Below, piece after piece: positions 13,829-22,706 of a DNA stretch of 64,000 bases; position 1 is the stretch's first letter, and each line of letters begins with the position of its first letter. The notes beneath the pieces are model-generated. The model had not been told where the DNA came from. It did no database searches and saw nothing but the letters and a program-made list of their open reading frames with translations. Location: assembly GCF_005771565.1 (NCBI RefSeq), contig NZ_VAWA01000013.1, positions 1 to 64,000 on the forward strand. Direction: 5' to 3'. A program made the position numbers and the translations under genes. The DNA comes from Nesterenkonia sphaerica. Lineage in GTDB: Bacteria; Actinomycetota; Actinomycetes; Actinomycetales; Micrococcaceae.

Positions 13829-15340
13829 CTACAGCTCATGGAGCCGGTGCATGAACTCCTCCGCCCAGCGTTGCACATTGTGGCTGACCACCTGGCGGCG
13901 CAGGGAGCGCATGCGTTTCTGCTCGTCCTCGCGGTCCAACACTGCCGCCTGCACTATGGCGGCTTTGAGCTCGTCGATGTCATGCGGGTTGATCAGCAGA
14001 GCCTGCCTGAGCTGGTCGGCAGCACCGGTGAACTCACTGAGCACCAGGACACCGGTGCCATCGCGCCGGGCGGCCACGTATTCCTTGGCCACCAGGTTCA
14101 TCCCGTCACGCAGCGCGGTGACCAGCATGACGTCGGCTGCCAAATACAGCGCCACCATCTCCTCAACGGGATAGGAGTGATGCAGGTACCGAATGGCGGT
14201 ATGGCCCATCGTGTCGAACTCGCCGTTGATCCGGCCCACGGCCAGTTCGATCTCGTCGCGCAGCCGCTGGTAGGTCTCCACACCCTGGCGCGAGGGAGAG
14301 GCGATCTGCACCAGTGCGTGTTTGCCCACGCGGAGCTTGCCCTCCTGGAGGAGCTCGTCGTAGGCCTTCAACCGGTGGCGAATGCCTTTGGTGTAGTCCA
14401 GCCGGTCCACTCCGAGGAAGATCGTGTCCGGGTTGCCGAGTTCGGCGCGGATTTGTGCGGCGCGGGAGATGATCTTGGGATCGTTGGAGAGCTCCACTAT
14501 CCGGTCGGTGTCGATCGAGATCGGGAAAGCTGTGGCTTCCGAGGTCCGGAAGGTCCCTTCAGCCGGTACTGACAGCTGCCGGGGCGCGGTGCCGCGGGCT
14601 GGGTCGGCGGTGAAGCCTTCCAGGGGCGCTGCGGCGTCGTCCTCCCACGGAACAAAGACCCTGTCTGACTTGATGTAGAAACCCAGCCTGGCGCGGACGG
14701 CGCGCTGAAAGTTCTTAGCGTCGGACTCCCGCTGGAAACCGATCAGATCAGCACCGAGCAGTCCCTTCATCACCGCGTGACGCCACGGCAGCTGGGCGAA
14801 GAGACCCGGCGGGGGAAACGGGATGTGGTTGAAGAATCCGATCTTGACGTCCGGGCGGAGTTCTCGCAGCATCTGTGGGACAAGCTGCAGCTGATAGTCC
14901 TGAACCCACACTGTGGCATTCTCTGCGGCGACCTTGGCTGCCGCCTCCGCGAATCGCTGATTGACCTGCTGATAGGCGTCCCACCAGTGCCGGTGGAACA
15001 GCGGACGGGCAATGACGTCGTGATAGAGCGGCCACAGGGTGCCGTTGGAGAAACCTTCGTAGAAGTCTTCGACCTCCTGCCCGCTCAGCGGCACCGGGTG
15101 GAGGTGCATGCTGTCGTGGTCGAAGGGCTCCAAAGTTTCATCTGCGGCGCCGTGCCAGCCGACCCAGGCGCCTCCTGAACTGGACATGATCGGAGCTAGG
15201 GCGGTGACCAGTCCGCCCGGGGAACGCTGCCAGCCTGTGGAGCCGTCCTTGGCGGTGACTCGGTTGACCGCCAGCCGGTTGGCGACCACTACGAACTCGT
15301 ACCCGGCCTGGTAGGCGTCCTTTTCGACAGTCTCCGTCAT
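13829..15340 (-). CDS. otsA: Trehalose-6-phosphate synthase
   Basis: Transfers glucose from a nucleotide sugar to glucose 6-phosphate, the first step of the OtsAB route. 503 residues from the chosen start. GT20 features: VVVANRLAVNRV near the N-terminus, WVQDYQLQLVPQML and IGFFNHIPFPP for substrate binding, LGVDRLDYTKGI for the sugar-phosphate/nucleotide site, and REGMNLVAKEYVA-like DGMNLVAKEYVAAR near the C-terminus. ATG at 15340 is preferred because AAAGGGG lies at the right distance; the frame extends 11 codons further upstream. First gene of the otsA-otsB-DUF4032 unit. Trehalose serves as compatible solute and reserve. Confidence 0.96.
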   Translation of the reverse strand: MTETVEKDAYQAGYEFVVVANRLAVNRVTAKDGSTGWQRSPGGLVTALAPIMSSSGGAWVGWHGAADETLEPFDHDSMHLHPVPLSGQEVEDFYEGFSNGTLWPLYHDVIARPLFHRHWWDAYQQVNQRFAEAAAKVAAENATVWVQDYQLQLVPQMLRELRPDVKIGFFNHIPFPPPGLFAQLPWRHAVMKGLLGADLIGFQRESDAKNFQRAVRARLGFYIKSDRVFVPWEDDAAAPLEGFTADPARGTAPRQLSVPAEGTFRTSEATAFPISIDTDRIVELSNDPKIISRAAQIRAELGNPDTIFLGVDRLDYTKGIRHRLKAYDELLQEGKLRVGKHALVQIASPSRQGVETYQRLRDEIELAVGRINGEFDTMGHTAIRYLHHSYPVEEMVALYLAADVMLVTALRDGMNLVAKEYVAARRDGTGVLVLSEFTGAADQLRQALLINPHDIDELKAAIVQAAVLDREDEQKRMRSLRRQVVSHNVQRWAEEFMHRLHEL

Positions 15341-15460
15341 GGCGTGTGCGCCCCTTTCGGCTCTTTGTTTCACCCTACCCCGAGCGGTTCGACACGAACG
15401 GTATTCTGGTAGCTGTCGTTCACAATCCGCAGACCGTCATCATTGGGAGTCCCTTCACCT

Positions 15461-16384
15461 ATGGCACGTAATGGAGCCAGCGCGCGCGAAAAGGCCCGCA
15501 AACTGCAGCAGGAGCAGGAGCGCAAGCAGAAGATGCAGTCTCTGCTGCTGCGCATCGGCGTCGTGGTGGTGGCAGTCGCAGTAGTGGTCGGTCTGACGCT
15601 TTGGGTCGTCAACCGCGATGACAACGGTAGCTACACCGAGGGTCCGGCGCCCGCTGCAGCCAATGAGCAGGGCGGGTTCGTGCTCACCTCCTCCTCCGAA
15701 CTGGCCGAGGGTGATGACATCGGCACCGTAGATGCGGAGGACTTGGAGGGCGTCCCGGCGGCGGAATCGCCGGAGGAGCCGCCAGTTGGGGTCGAGCCGC
15801 GTGAAGAGGGCGAGCCCCCGCATGTGGTGATCTACACCGATGCGGCCTGCCCGGGCTGCGGCAGCTTTGAGTCCGCCTACCACCAGATGCTCACCGATTG
15901 GGTGGACGCAGGCGCGATCACCCTCGAGTACCGGTCCGTTCAGTTCCAGCCGATGGCCTACTCAGCGCGCGCCGCCAATGCTTTCGCCTGTATGGCAGAA
16001 GAGCATCCAGAACACTATTCACCGTTCCTCGGGACCGTCACCGCTGAACGGGCACAGGGTGCGGAGTATTCGAACGAGGAGCTCGCTGGCCGTGCGGAGA
16101 ACGACTACGGGGTGGACATCTCCGACTGCATCGAGGGTGGAGACTTCCGCGCCTTCGTCAGTTACACCACCGGCCTGGCCAGCGCCAACGGCGTGACAGC
16201 GACACCGACTATCTACGTCGACGGCGAGGAAGTCCAAGACATTATGGCCACCGGGGAGGTCATCCTCGCTGCCGTGGAGGAATACCAGAGTGAGACCGGC
16301 GAGGACCTCACCGATGAGCTCGAAGATGATGTAGAGGACGTCGAGGAAGAGGAGATAGACGAGGACGACGCCGCCGACGAGTAG
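15461..16384 (+). CDS. Membrane-anchored DsbA-like thioredoxin-fold protein
   Basis: 307 residues. A Lys/Arg/Gln-rich cytoplasmic start, one membrane segment at about 29-50 and then an external thioredoxin-fold domain. VVIYTDAACPGCGSFES holds the redox pair Cys130 and Cys133 (CPGC), and GVTATPTIYVDGEEV holds the cis-Pro. This is the arrangement of actinobacterial DsbA-type oxidoreductases acting on exported proteins. The linker (55-120) and the last ~35 residues are strongly acidic. ATG at 15461 is used; the frame extends to 15443. It is divergent from otsA. Confidence 0.88.
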   Translation: MARNGASAREKARKLQQEQERKQKMQSLLLRIGVVVVAVAVVVGLTLWVVNRDDNGSYTEGPAPAAANEQGGFVLTSSSELAEGDDIGTVDAEDLEGVPAAESPEEPPVGVEPREEGEPPHVVIYTDAACPGCGSFESAYHQMLTDWVDAGAITLEYRSVQFQPMAYSARAANAFACMAEEHPEHYSPFLGTVTAERAQGAEYSNEELAGRAENDYGVDISDCIEGGDFRAFVSYTTGLASANGVTATPTIYVDGEEVQDIMATGEVILAAVEEYQSETGEDLTDELEDDVEDVEEEEIDEDDAADE

Positions 16385-16479
16385 TACTGACGGTGGTGCG
16401 CCTGACCTCTCAGTTGGTCAGAACTGCCGACCCGGCGCTAGAATAATGTGTTGGTGCTGCGCCCTCTTGAGCAGCCCAC

Positions 16480-16552
16480 GCCTCCTTAGCTCAGCTGGTA
16501 GAGCAACTGTCTTGTAAACAGTAGGTCCTCGGTTCGAACCCGGGAGGGGGCT
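16480..16552 (+). tRNA. tRNA-Thr (anticodon TGT)
   Basis: Acceptor strands GCCTCCT and AGGGGGC pair (one G-T), the anticodon stem-loop ACTGT-CTTGTAA-ACAGT gives TGT, reading ACA, and the T arm is CTCGG-TTCGAAC-CCGGG. 73 bases without encoded CCA. Its last 30 bases recur as a partial copy at 21075-21105. Confidence 0.96.
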
Positions 16553-16553
16553 C
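16523..16553 (+). repeat. Left copy of a 31-bp repeat inside tRNA-Thr (candidate attL)
   Basis: AGGTCCTCGGTTCGA-A-CCCGGGAGGGGGCTC covers the T arm and 3' acceptor strand of tRNA-Thr. The same 31 bases, with a single A/G difference, occur at 21075-21105. Repeats of a tRNA 3' end flanking a segment are the usual footprint of integrase-mediated insertion. Confidence 0.7.
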
Positions 16554-17077
16554 CGCTAAAATCCCGACTCAGACGCATTTGACTAGCTCACAGTTCGAAC
16601 GTTTGGGCAACGTGGTTCGTACTCGGTACGGCGGATTCTTCCCATCACCGAAATGACGCTCTCCTCGGCGGCGGGCATCCACCCGGCAAGTTTCCCAAGC
16701 TAAGGCATAGGGAAGGGTTTGTCCTTGCGGGAATCTGCGTTTTTCTCGGTGCCCTCAGCTCAGACCGTTCCTTTTCACACTTAGACGTCAGAGAGGAGCA
16801 TCGAATTCCACTGCCAACGCATACGTGAGAAAAGAGGTCGTGGTCTGAAATGCGACGGGGGTCTCCCGTCGAGGCGCCACCATCCGGCGAGGTCTCCGGG
16901 GTGGAGGAGGCCTCTGGGGATCTGGAGGAGCCATCGGAGGCGGAGTTCTACCGCATTACCATCGGCCTCTCCTGAAGAGGGGGCACGGCCCGTTCCGTAT
17001 TGGCGAACTGGACTCCCGATGCTGCGATCGGGAGCGGAGCGTTTCGTAATCGCACATGGTCGTCACGCTGGGCGATG
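16553..17077. other. Gene-poor stretch after tRNA-Thr with a 41-codon ORF
   Basis: About 525 bases without a recognisable full gene. At 16850-16975 (+) an ATG reads 41 codons rich in Glu, Ser and Pro (starting MRRGSPVEAPPSGEV and ending FYRITIGLS), with AGAGGAG far upstream only. It reads like a decayed protein end; I cannot name it. The rest shows no motif I recognise. Confidence 0.4.
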
Positions 17078-18118
17078 TCACTTAGATCGAGAAGTGTCGG
17101 TCATTTGTTCTTCTACAGCTGGCCAGACCTGCTTCAGCACGTCTGCCCAGGTGATCACTCCGAGGAACCTTTGGCCATCCCTCACTACAGCCAGTTGCTC
17201 ACTGTTTGACCGCATCTGTAAGAAGGCCTCGTAGACCGAGGTCTCGGAGGCGACGACGAGCGCCGGCCGAGCGAATTCTTCAGCCAGCTGATCATCTGCT
17301 GCGTCCAAAGTGTCTCTCACGTGGACCACACGGGGGGGCTGTGGTCGTTCTGGAGCGATGAGAATCCGCAGATGGCCGCTGACTTGGGCGGCGACTTGGA
17401 CGTCGGCGACCGTCGCGGTAGCCGGGACCTCGGTAGGGGTTCTGCTCCGGGTAGCGATCACATCCGACACCTTGACCGATTCGAGCCCGATGATGCGCGA
17501 GATCTGAGAACCCGAGGCTTCATCAAGGACACCTGCAAGGGTGGAGTCGTCGACGAGGCGCTGAATGGTCTGGGAATCATAACCGGCGGCTGCTGCCCGA
17601 TTGACCGGCTCAACGCCTGTGGCAGCGACAAGTCGGTTGGCCATGTTGTTGATCCAGGCCAGCAGTGGACGGAATGCGCTGATAAAAGCGCGTGCTGGCA
17701 GTGCTATCAATCGTGCGGAACGTTCAGGGTGTGCAATAGCCCAGGATTTCGGCGTCATTTCACCTACGACTAGGTGCAAGAACGTCACAAGAATCAAAGC
17801 CAGAGCAAATGCAACAGGATCTGCGATCCACGGCGGCAATCCCCAATTGGTGAACAATGGCCTCATGGCATATTGCACTGCAGGTTTGGTAATTGCGCCA
17901 AGTGCGAACGTGCAAGCCGTAATGCCTAACTGGGCACCGGCGAGCATGAGGGTGAGCTCGTTGAGGCTGCGCAAAGCAGCTCGAGCTGAGGCACTGGACT
18001 CTGCGTTTTCTTCTAACCGGTGCCGCCGCACAGCTAGTAGGGCAAACTCGATGATGACGAAAAAAGCCGACAAGACGATCAGGCCTACAGTGATGACAGA
18101 CACCAATAGTGGGTTCAC
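17078..18118 (-). CDS. CNNM-domain (DUF21) transporter with CBS pair, second of a tandem pair
   Basis: 346 residues. The first ~180 form the CNNM/DUF21 membrane domain (hydrophobic segments near 5-27, 55-80, 95-120 and 130-150, with AGAQLGITACTFALG and VGEMTPKSWAIAHPE as family motifs), followed by two CBS modules (about 200-335; ARSRTPTEVPATATV and LGVITWADVLKQV). There is no CorC_HlyC domain, unlike its partner. Relatives (YhdP/YrkA type, CNNM) are implicated in Mg2+ efflux or homeostasis. GTG start overlaps the stop of the upstream gene by four bases, so the two are coupled. G+C is low for this window. Confidence 0.9.
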   Translation of the reverse strand: MNPLLVSVITVGLIVLSAFFVIIEFALLAVRRHRLEENAESSASARAALRSLNELTLMLAGAQLGITACTFALGAITKPAVQYAMRPLFTNWGLPPWIADPVAFALALILVTFLHLVVGEMTPKSWAIAHPERSARLIALPARAFISAFRPLLAWINNMANRLVAATGVEPVNRAAAAGYDSQTIQRLVDDSTLAGVLDEASGSQISRIIGLESVKVSDVIATRSRTPTEVPATATVADVQVAAQVSGHLRILIAPERPQPPRVVHVRDTLDAADDQLAEEFARPALVVASETSVYEAFLQMRSNSEQLAVVRDGQRFLGVITWADVLKQVWPAVEEQMTDTSRSK

Positions 18119-19491
18119 TGCGCATCACCCTTATCAACGCTCAAGGTTTGCCTGATCGTGAGCGCCAGCTTATGCGGAACATGCTTATCGACACTTAGCA
18201 CCGTGACATGGAGCTCTCGTGGCACAACCTCGTCCTCACCGTATTCAGAAGAGGAAGGTGGAATCGCCAGCGTCACAGTCTCGCCAACTTCTAAGAGGTC
18301 ACCTGCATGGGCCATGAGGAGGCCCGCGAGCGTCTCGTAATCCCCCGATGGCAGATCACAGCCCATTCGCCGCTCAACCTCGTCTAGGTGGATGTCGCCA
18401 TCAGCTTCCCACCGGCCTTCCTTTATCTCTATCAGCTCGGCCTCTTCCTCTTCATCGTGTTCGTCAGTGATCTCCCCGAAGATCTCCTCCGCAAGATCCT
18501 CTAAGGTGACGATGCCCGCAAATCCTCCGTACTCGTCGATGACACAAGCCATGGCGGACGTCGTCTCTTCAAGTCTCTTGACCGCCTCCGGCAGGGGCAT
18601 CACAGTGGGAATGATTACGGGCTCACGCATCAGCTGGGTGACCGGAGAGTCTTCCGTGAGCGTGGAGGTGAGTACATCGAGGAGGTGGACGACCCCAACT
18701 GGTTGGTCGTCTGCATCGATGACCGGGTAGCGGGTATGCCCGTTGGCCATGTGAGCCCGGATTTCACCGACAGTGGTCCGAGGTTGGATAATGTCCGTCC
18801 GGGAGCGGGGGATCATGGCGTGCTCGACGTCGTGCTGCGGAAAGTCCAGGACCCTATCCAGCGTCAAATACAACTCTTCAGGAAGTTCACCAGATTCTCG
18901 CGAAGTGAAGACGATGTGCTCGAGGTCCTCTGCCGTAGCGTTTGAATCCACGTCGTGGACCGGTTCAATACGCATCAGTCGTAGTAACGCATTCGCGGAA
19001 ACGTCAAAGACACTGATCAGCCACCCGAAGACCAAAAGGTAGACCCGGGTAGACCCAGCCAATGCCTGAGCCAAAGGAGCAGGATTCGCGATGGCGTAGT
19101 TCTTAGGAAATAACTCCCCAAAAATCATCTGCACCACTGTCGAGACCGCAAGCGCGATTGCCGTGCCCACCGTGATACTGACTGCTGGGGCAATGCCAAC
19201 GCCCCCGAATATCACGCCCAGGGATCGGCCAATGAGCGGCTCCGCAATGGTGCCCACCAGTAAGCCAGTGATGGTGATACCTAACTGAGCGCCAGAGAGC
19301 ATGAATGACGTTCGCTCAGTGACCTTGAGAGCTCTTTCCGCAGCCCGATCTCCTGAAGCAGCGCGGGCACGGAGCTTATTGCGGTCTACAGACATATAGG
19401 CAAATTCTTGAGCCACAAAGTAGCCATTCGCCGCGATAATGATCAGTGTGAGTACTACTCCAGCAAGGAGACTCAGAAGCGCAGTCAGCAC
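18115..19491 (-). CDS. CNNM/CBS/CorC_HlyC-domain transporter (hemolysin C-related)
   Basis: 458 residues: CNNM/DUF21 membrane domain (1-200; LSGAQLGITITGLLVG, GELFPKNYAIANP), CBS pair (about 215-340; MIPRSRTDIIQPRTTV, VIDEYGGFAGIVTLEDL) and a C-terminal CorC_HlyC domain (about 365-445). This is the full architecture of putative Mg2+/Co2+ efflux proteins; the hemolysin name is historical. GTG start. It is the first gene of the pair and overlaps the second by four bases. G+C is clearly lower than the genome around it, which fits transfer as a unit with its partner. Confidence 0.92.
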   Translation of the reverse strand: MLTALLSLLAGVVLTLIIIAANGYFVAQEFAYMSVDRNKLRARAASGDRAAERALKVTERTSFMLSGAQLGITITGLLVGTIAEPLIGRSLGVIFGGVGIAPAVSITVGTAIALAVSTVVQMIFGELFPKNYAIANPAPLAQALAGSTRVYLLVFGWLISVFDVSANALLRLMRIEPVHDVDSNATAEDLEHIVFTSRESGELPEELYLTLDRVLDFPQHDVEHAMIPRSRTDIIQPRTTVGEIRAHMANGHTRYPVIDADDQPVGVVHLLDVLTSTLTEDSPVTQLMREPVIIPTVMPLPEAVKRLEETTSAMACVIDEYGGFAGIVTLEDLAEEIFGEITDEHDEEEEAELIEIKEGRWEADGDIHLDEVERRMGCDLPSGDYETLAGLLMAHAGDLLEVGETVTLAIPPSSSEYGEDEVVPRELHVTVLSVDKHVPHKLALTIRQTLSVDKGDAQ

Positions 19492-19812
19492 GAGACGTCG
19501 ACTCTCGGCCGTTGGTCAGATTCCACTGAAGTGGAAGCACCTCCCGGAAGATGAGTATTTGTATCCAGGATAGTACTTGCTAACCGTGAAAGTGCACGTA
19601 GACGTTGTTCAGGCGGCACTAGAGATCACCATGGAGGATGAAGTTGGGAAGGTGACCTCCTTGGTCCCCGAGGAATCGGTCGATCGCTACAGCTCGCTCT
19701 GCACGAACCTGGAATTGGCCCCTTAGTCACGGGGCCTAGGTCGGGCTCACTCTGATGCCGAGCCTGCAGGGGACTTGGTTCTGTGGATGTACAGGCTCTG
19801 AGTGGCGCTGCC
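19492..19812. other. Gene-poor stretch with a 46-codon ORF
   Basis: 320 bases between the CNNM pair and uppP. At 19586-19726 (+) a GTG-started frame of 46 codons reads VKVHVDVVQAALEITMEDEV and continues to a natural-looking Glu/Leu-rich end with a TAG stop. No Shine-Dalgarno sequence is visible and I do not recognise the product; it may be a truncated gene. Nothing else stands out. Confidence 0.35.
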
Positions 19813-20640
19813 TTAGGCATTGATAATGCCGAAGCTGAGCATGATGTACACGAAGAGGCCCAGTATGATCCGGTAACCCACGAAGAGGGTATAGCTATTG
19901 CGGGAGACATAGGCGAGGAACCAACCGATGATCACGTAGGCGACCACGAACCCCACCGCGGTGGCCAGGATGGTGTGCCCCATGGAGTAGGGGCCTGACT
20001 GTTCCCCGAACGCTCTCACGAGCTTGTAGAACCCGGAGCCGAACACCGCCGGGATCGCCAGTAGGAATGAGTATCGGGCGGCAGCCTCACGGGTGTACCC
20101 CATCAGCAGGCCCGCGGTGATCGTCCCTCCGGACCGGGAGACACCGGGGATCAGTGCCATCGCCTGGGCGAAGCCGAAGATGATGCCGTCCCGGACGCTG
20201 AGCTGCTCCAATGGTTTGCGCTGCTTCCCGATGCAGTCGGCGAAACCCAGCAGAATGCCAAAGGCGATCAGCGTGGTCGCCACGATCCAGAGACTGCGGA
20301 AGGTGGACATGATGTAGTCCTCCAGCAGCAGCCCGAGCACCACTATCGGAATAGTACCGACGATGATCAGCCAACCCATTCGGGCGTGAGGGTTAGTGTG
20401 GGACCCCCGGCCGAAGACTGCGGAGAACCATGCTTTGAGGATCCGGACAATGTCGCGCCAGAAGTACACCAGCACTGCAGCCTCTGTGCCGAGCTGGGTG
20501 ATGGCGGTGAACCCCGCACCCGGATCCTGGGCGCCGGGCAGGAACTCCCCGACGATCCGCAGGTGAGCGGAGGATGAGATAGGGAGAAACTCCGTCAGAC
20601 CCTGAACCAGGCCCAGAATGATCGCTTCGAACCATTGCAC
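19813..20640 (-). CDS. uppP: Undecaprenyl-diphosphatase
   Basis: Recycles undecaprenyl diphosphate to the monophosphate carrier used for peptidoglycan and wall polymer synthesis, at the membrane; overexpression is known to give bacitracin resistance. 275 residues, about eight hydrophobic segments. The N-terminal [15 protein letters not shown] and the internal [13 protein letters not shown] motifs are the two catalytic regions of the BacA/UppP family. GTG start (20638-20640). A TAGACT -10-like hexamer ends six bases before the GTG and no Shine-Dalgarno is seen, so the mRNA may be leaderless. Confidence 0.95.
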   Translation of the reverse strand: MQWFEAIILGLVQGLTEFLPISSSAHLRIVGEFLPGAQDPGAGFTAITQLGTEAAVLVYFWRDIVRILKAWFSAVFGRGSHTNPHARMGWLIIVGTIPIVVLGLLLEDYIMSTFRSLWIVATTLIAFGILLGFADCIGKQRKPLEQLSVRDGIIFGFAQAMALIPGVSRSGGTITAGLLMGYTREAAARYSFLLAIPAVFGSGFYKLVRAFGEQSGPYSMGHTILATAVGFVVAYVIIGWFLAYVSRNSYTLFVGYRIILGLFVYIMLSFGIINA

Positions 20641-21135
20641 CCAGTGAGTCTACAGACCGTGAGGAGTCACAAGACGGCTTACCAGAATCACGTGGTGGCC
20701 CAGACATGAGATGGAGTTGGTTATTCACCGTGCGAATGGGCTACTTCCAGCGAAAACAGATGTGATCGGGGTGCCCGTCGCCTTCGCGTCGGCCCAAGGG
20801 GTAACCGTCTCTCGCCAACACCTGCACACACCCCTAAATGCTGAGGCCCGTCATCAGCCGCTCCACCCAGTCAAGGCCCAATCCAAGCCTGCGGTGGCGG
20901 TCATTTCGCCTCACCGAGGTCGAAGAAGAAGTCTGCGGTACGCGATGGGTATGCAGAACGCTTGGCACGGGCCGAGCACAACCGGTAATGGCCGGCAGTG
21001 GTAGGATTTTTCTGACAAGGGGTTTCCCCCACATGCCGTGGTGAGCGGGCGTTCGTCGACCTAATGGAAGAAGCAGGTCCTCGGTTCGAGCCCGGGAGGG
21101 GGCTCGGAAGCCTGGAGCGCCCAAAGGAGCATCTT
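20641..21135. other. Intergenic region between uppP and the efflux gene
   Basis: Nearly 500 bases with no convincing gene on either strand. It contains the partial tRNA-Thr copy at 21075-21105. Several frames are open for 60-100 codons but lack ribosome sites and protein-like composition. Confidence 0.6.
21075..21105 (+). repeat. Right copy of the tRNA-Thr 3' end (candidate attR)
   Basis: AGGTCCTCGGTTCGA-G-CCCGGGAGGGGGCTC, 30 of 31 positions identical to the 3' end of tRNA-Thr at 16523-16553. The 5' half of a tRNA is absent upstream, so this is a fragment and not a functional gene. Confidence 0.75.
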
Positions 21136-22665
21136 GTGGAATCCATCTCACGGGTCCGGGCGCCCGAAGAGTCTGCTGCTGACCCGGGTCCGTTGGTGAT
21201 GGACGATGGTCGGCTGCCGAGGGTGCACAAACTGACTATCGGTGCGCTCTTGATCGCCGCTTTCGTCATGATCCTCAATGAGACGCTCATGAATGTGGCG
21301 CTGACTCCGCTCATGGACAGATTCCAGGTGGCGGAGACGACCGTGCAGTGGCTGACCACGGCGTTCATGCTGACACTTGCGGTGGTCATTCCGACCACCG
21401 GGTTCATTATCGGCCGGTTCAGTCTTCGCAGTGTCTTCACCGCAGCCATGATCCTGTTCATCGCCGGCACCGCACTCAGTGCTGCGGCTGCCGGATTCAG
21501 CTTCCTCGTGGCTGGGCGGGTGGTTCAGGCGGCCGGTACGGCCATCATGCTTCCACTCCTGATGACCACAGTGCTCACGCTCGTGCCGCTGCGTCGTCGG
21601 GGGGTGGTGATGGGCAATATCGCGATCGTCATCTCTGTGGCGCCGGCGATCGGGCCGGCATTGTCAGGTTTTATCCTGCACTTTGCAGAGTGGCGGTGGC
21701 TGTTCCTCACTATCCTTCCGATTGCGGTCATCGCGTTATTTCTGGGGCGCCCTCGGCTGACCACTGAACCCGGGGATGCCGGGCGTCCGCTGAGTGTGGC
21801 GTCCCTGCTGCTTGCAGTGCCCGGGTTCGGCGGCCTGGTCTACGGCATCAGCCAGATCGGCGGAGGCCACGGCACAGAGGACGTTGGGTCGGCGGCAGAA
21901 ATCCACGGCGTCGATCCCTTGGCTCTCGGTGTGCTTCTGGCGGGGCTCATCTGCCTGATCGCATTCGCCCTGTTGCAGGTGCGCCTGCAGCAGACCGACT
22001 CAGCCCTGCTGAGCCTGAAACCATTCAGGTACACCATGTTCACTCGAAGTCTGCTGATGATGCTGCTGATGGTGGTGGCGCTGTTCGGGGCGCTCATCCT
22101 GCTTCCGCTGTTCCTCCAATCAGTGCGCGGGCTGGACACCTTGGCCACCGGGCTGCTCATGCTCCCCGGCGGTCTGCTGATGGCACTGGTGGCTCCGATT
22201 GTCGGCCGGGTGTATGACCGGGTGGGACCGAAGCCGCTGGTGATCCCGGGAGCGTCGCTCTTGATCGTCGCGCTGTTCGGCATGAGTCTGCTGCAGCCGG
22301 ACACCCACCCGTGGATAGTGCTGGCTCTGCACCTGGTCCTCTCCTCAGGCTTGGCGCTGCTTTTCACGCCGGCGTTCACCACTGCCATGAATCCATTGCC
22401 GCAGCCGCTGTACTCCCACGGATCTGCGGTGCTCAACACGCTGCAGCAGTTAGCGGCAGCTGTAGGCACCGCGGCCCTGGTGGCTCTGGTCGGCATTGGG
22501 GCCTCTCAGGCGGCGGCACAGGGTGCTTCCCCCGATCAGGCGGTGCTGGAAGGTTTCCGTCTTGCTTTCCGTTCCGCAGCCGTCCTGAGCGTCGGGACAT
22601 TGCTTCTGGCGATGACCCTGCGTGCGACAGCACCGGAGTCGGCTGGAGCTCCGCCCCGACGCTGA
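21136..22665 (+). CDS. MFS efflux transporter, DHA2 family
   Basis: A drug:H+ antiporter-type permease of 509-510 residues with about 14 membrane segments. Motif-like stretches include LNETLMNVALTPLMDRF, TTVQWLTTAFMLTLAVVIPT, the GRVVQAAGTAIMLPLL region and PAIGPALSGFIL (motif C type), all typical of the LmrB/EmrB branch. The start is set to GTG 21136 because AAAGGAG lies six bases before it; the frame is open from an ATG at 21064 but that would translate the tRNA fragment. Substrate unknown. It is monocistronic and converges with the hydrolase gene. Confidence 0.92.
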   Translation: MESISRVRAPEESAADPGPLVMDDGRLPRVHKLTIGALLIAAFVMILNETLMNVALTPLMDRFQVAETTVQWLTTAFMLTLAVVIPTTGFIIGRFSLRSVFTAAMILFIAGTALSAAAAGFSFLVAGRVVQAAGTAIMLPLLMTTVLTLVPLRRRGVVMGNIAIVISVAPAIGPALSGFILHFAEWRWLFLTILPIAVIALFLGRPRLTTEPGDAGRPLSVASLLLAVPGFGGLVYGISQIGGGHGTEDVGSAAEIHGVDPLALGVLLAGLICLIAFALLQVRLQQTDSALLSLKPFRYTMFTRSLLMMLLMVVALFGALILLPLFLQSVRGLDTLATGLLMLPGGLLMALVAPIVGRVYDRVGPKPLVIPGASLLIVALFGMSLLQPDTHPWIVLALHLVLSSGLALLFTPAFTTAMNPLPQPLYSHGSAVLNTLQQLAAAVGTAALVALVGIGASQAAAQGASPDQAVLEGFRLAFRSAAVLSVGTLLLAMTLRATAPESAGAPPRR

Positions 22666-22706
22666 GGCTGGGGGTGTTGCTCGGGGCCGAGGCCAAGCGG
22701 GCCGAG

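Larger units (their letters stand above)
16523..21105. mobile_element. Putative remnant genomic island inserted at tRNA-Thr
   Basis: Bounded by the two copies of the tRNA-Thr 3' end. The first 3 kb (to about 19.6 kb) is visibly poorer in G+C than its surroundings: several lines in the two CNNM genes count to 45-55% against about 65% in neighbouring genes. It holds two CNNM/CBS transporters, short ORF fragments and uppP. No integrase or transposase is recognisable, so if this was an element it has lost its recombination genes. uppP has normal composition and may be native. Confidence 0.4.

Noticed and set aside
13631-14572. 313-codon frame opposite otsA and otsB
   Set aside because: Antisense shadow of two well-identified genes; no start site.
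21064-21135. N-terminal extension of the DHA2 transporter starting at an ATG
   Set aside because: It would translate the tRNA-Thr fragment; GTG 21136 has an ideal AAAGGAG.
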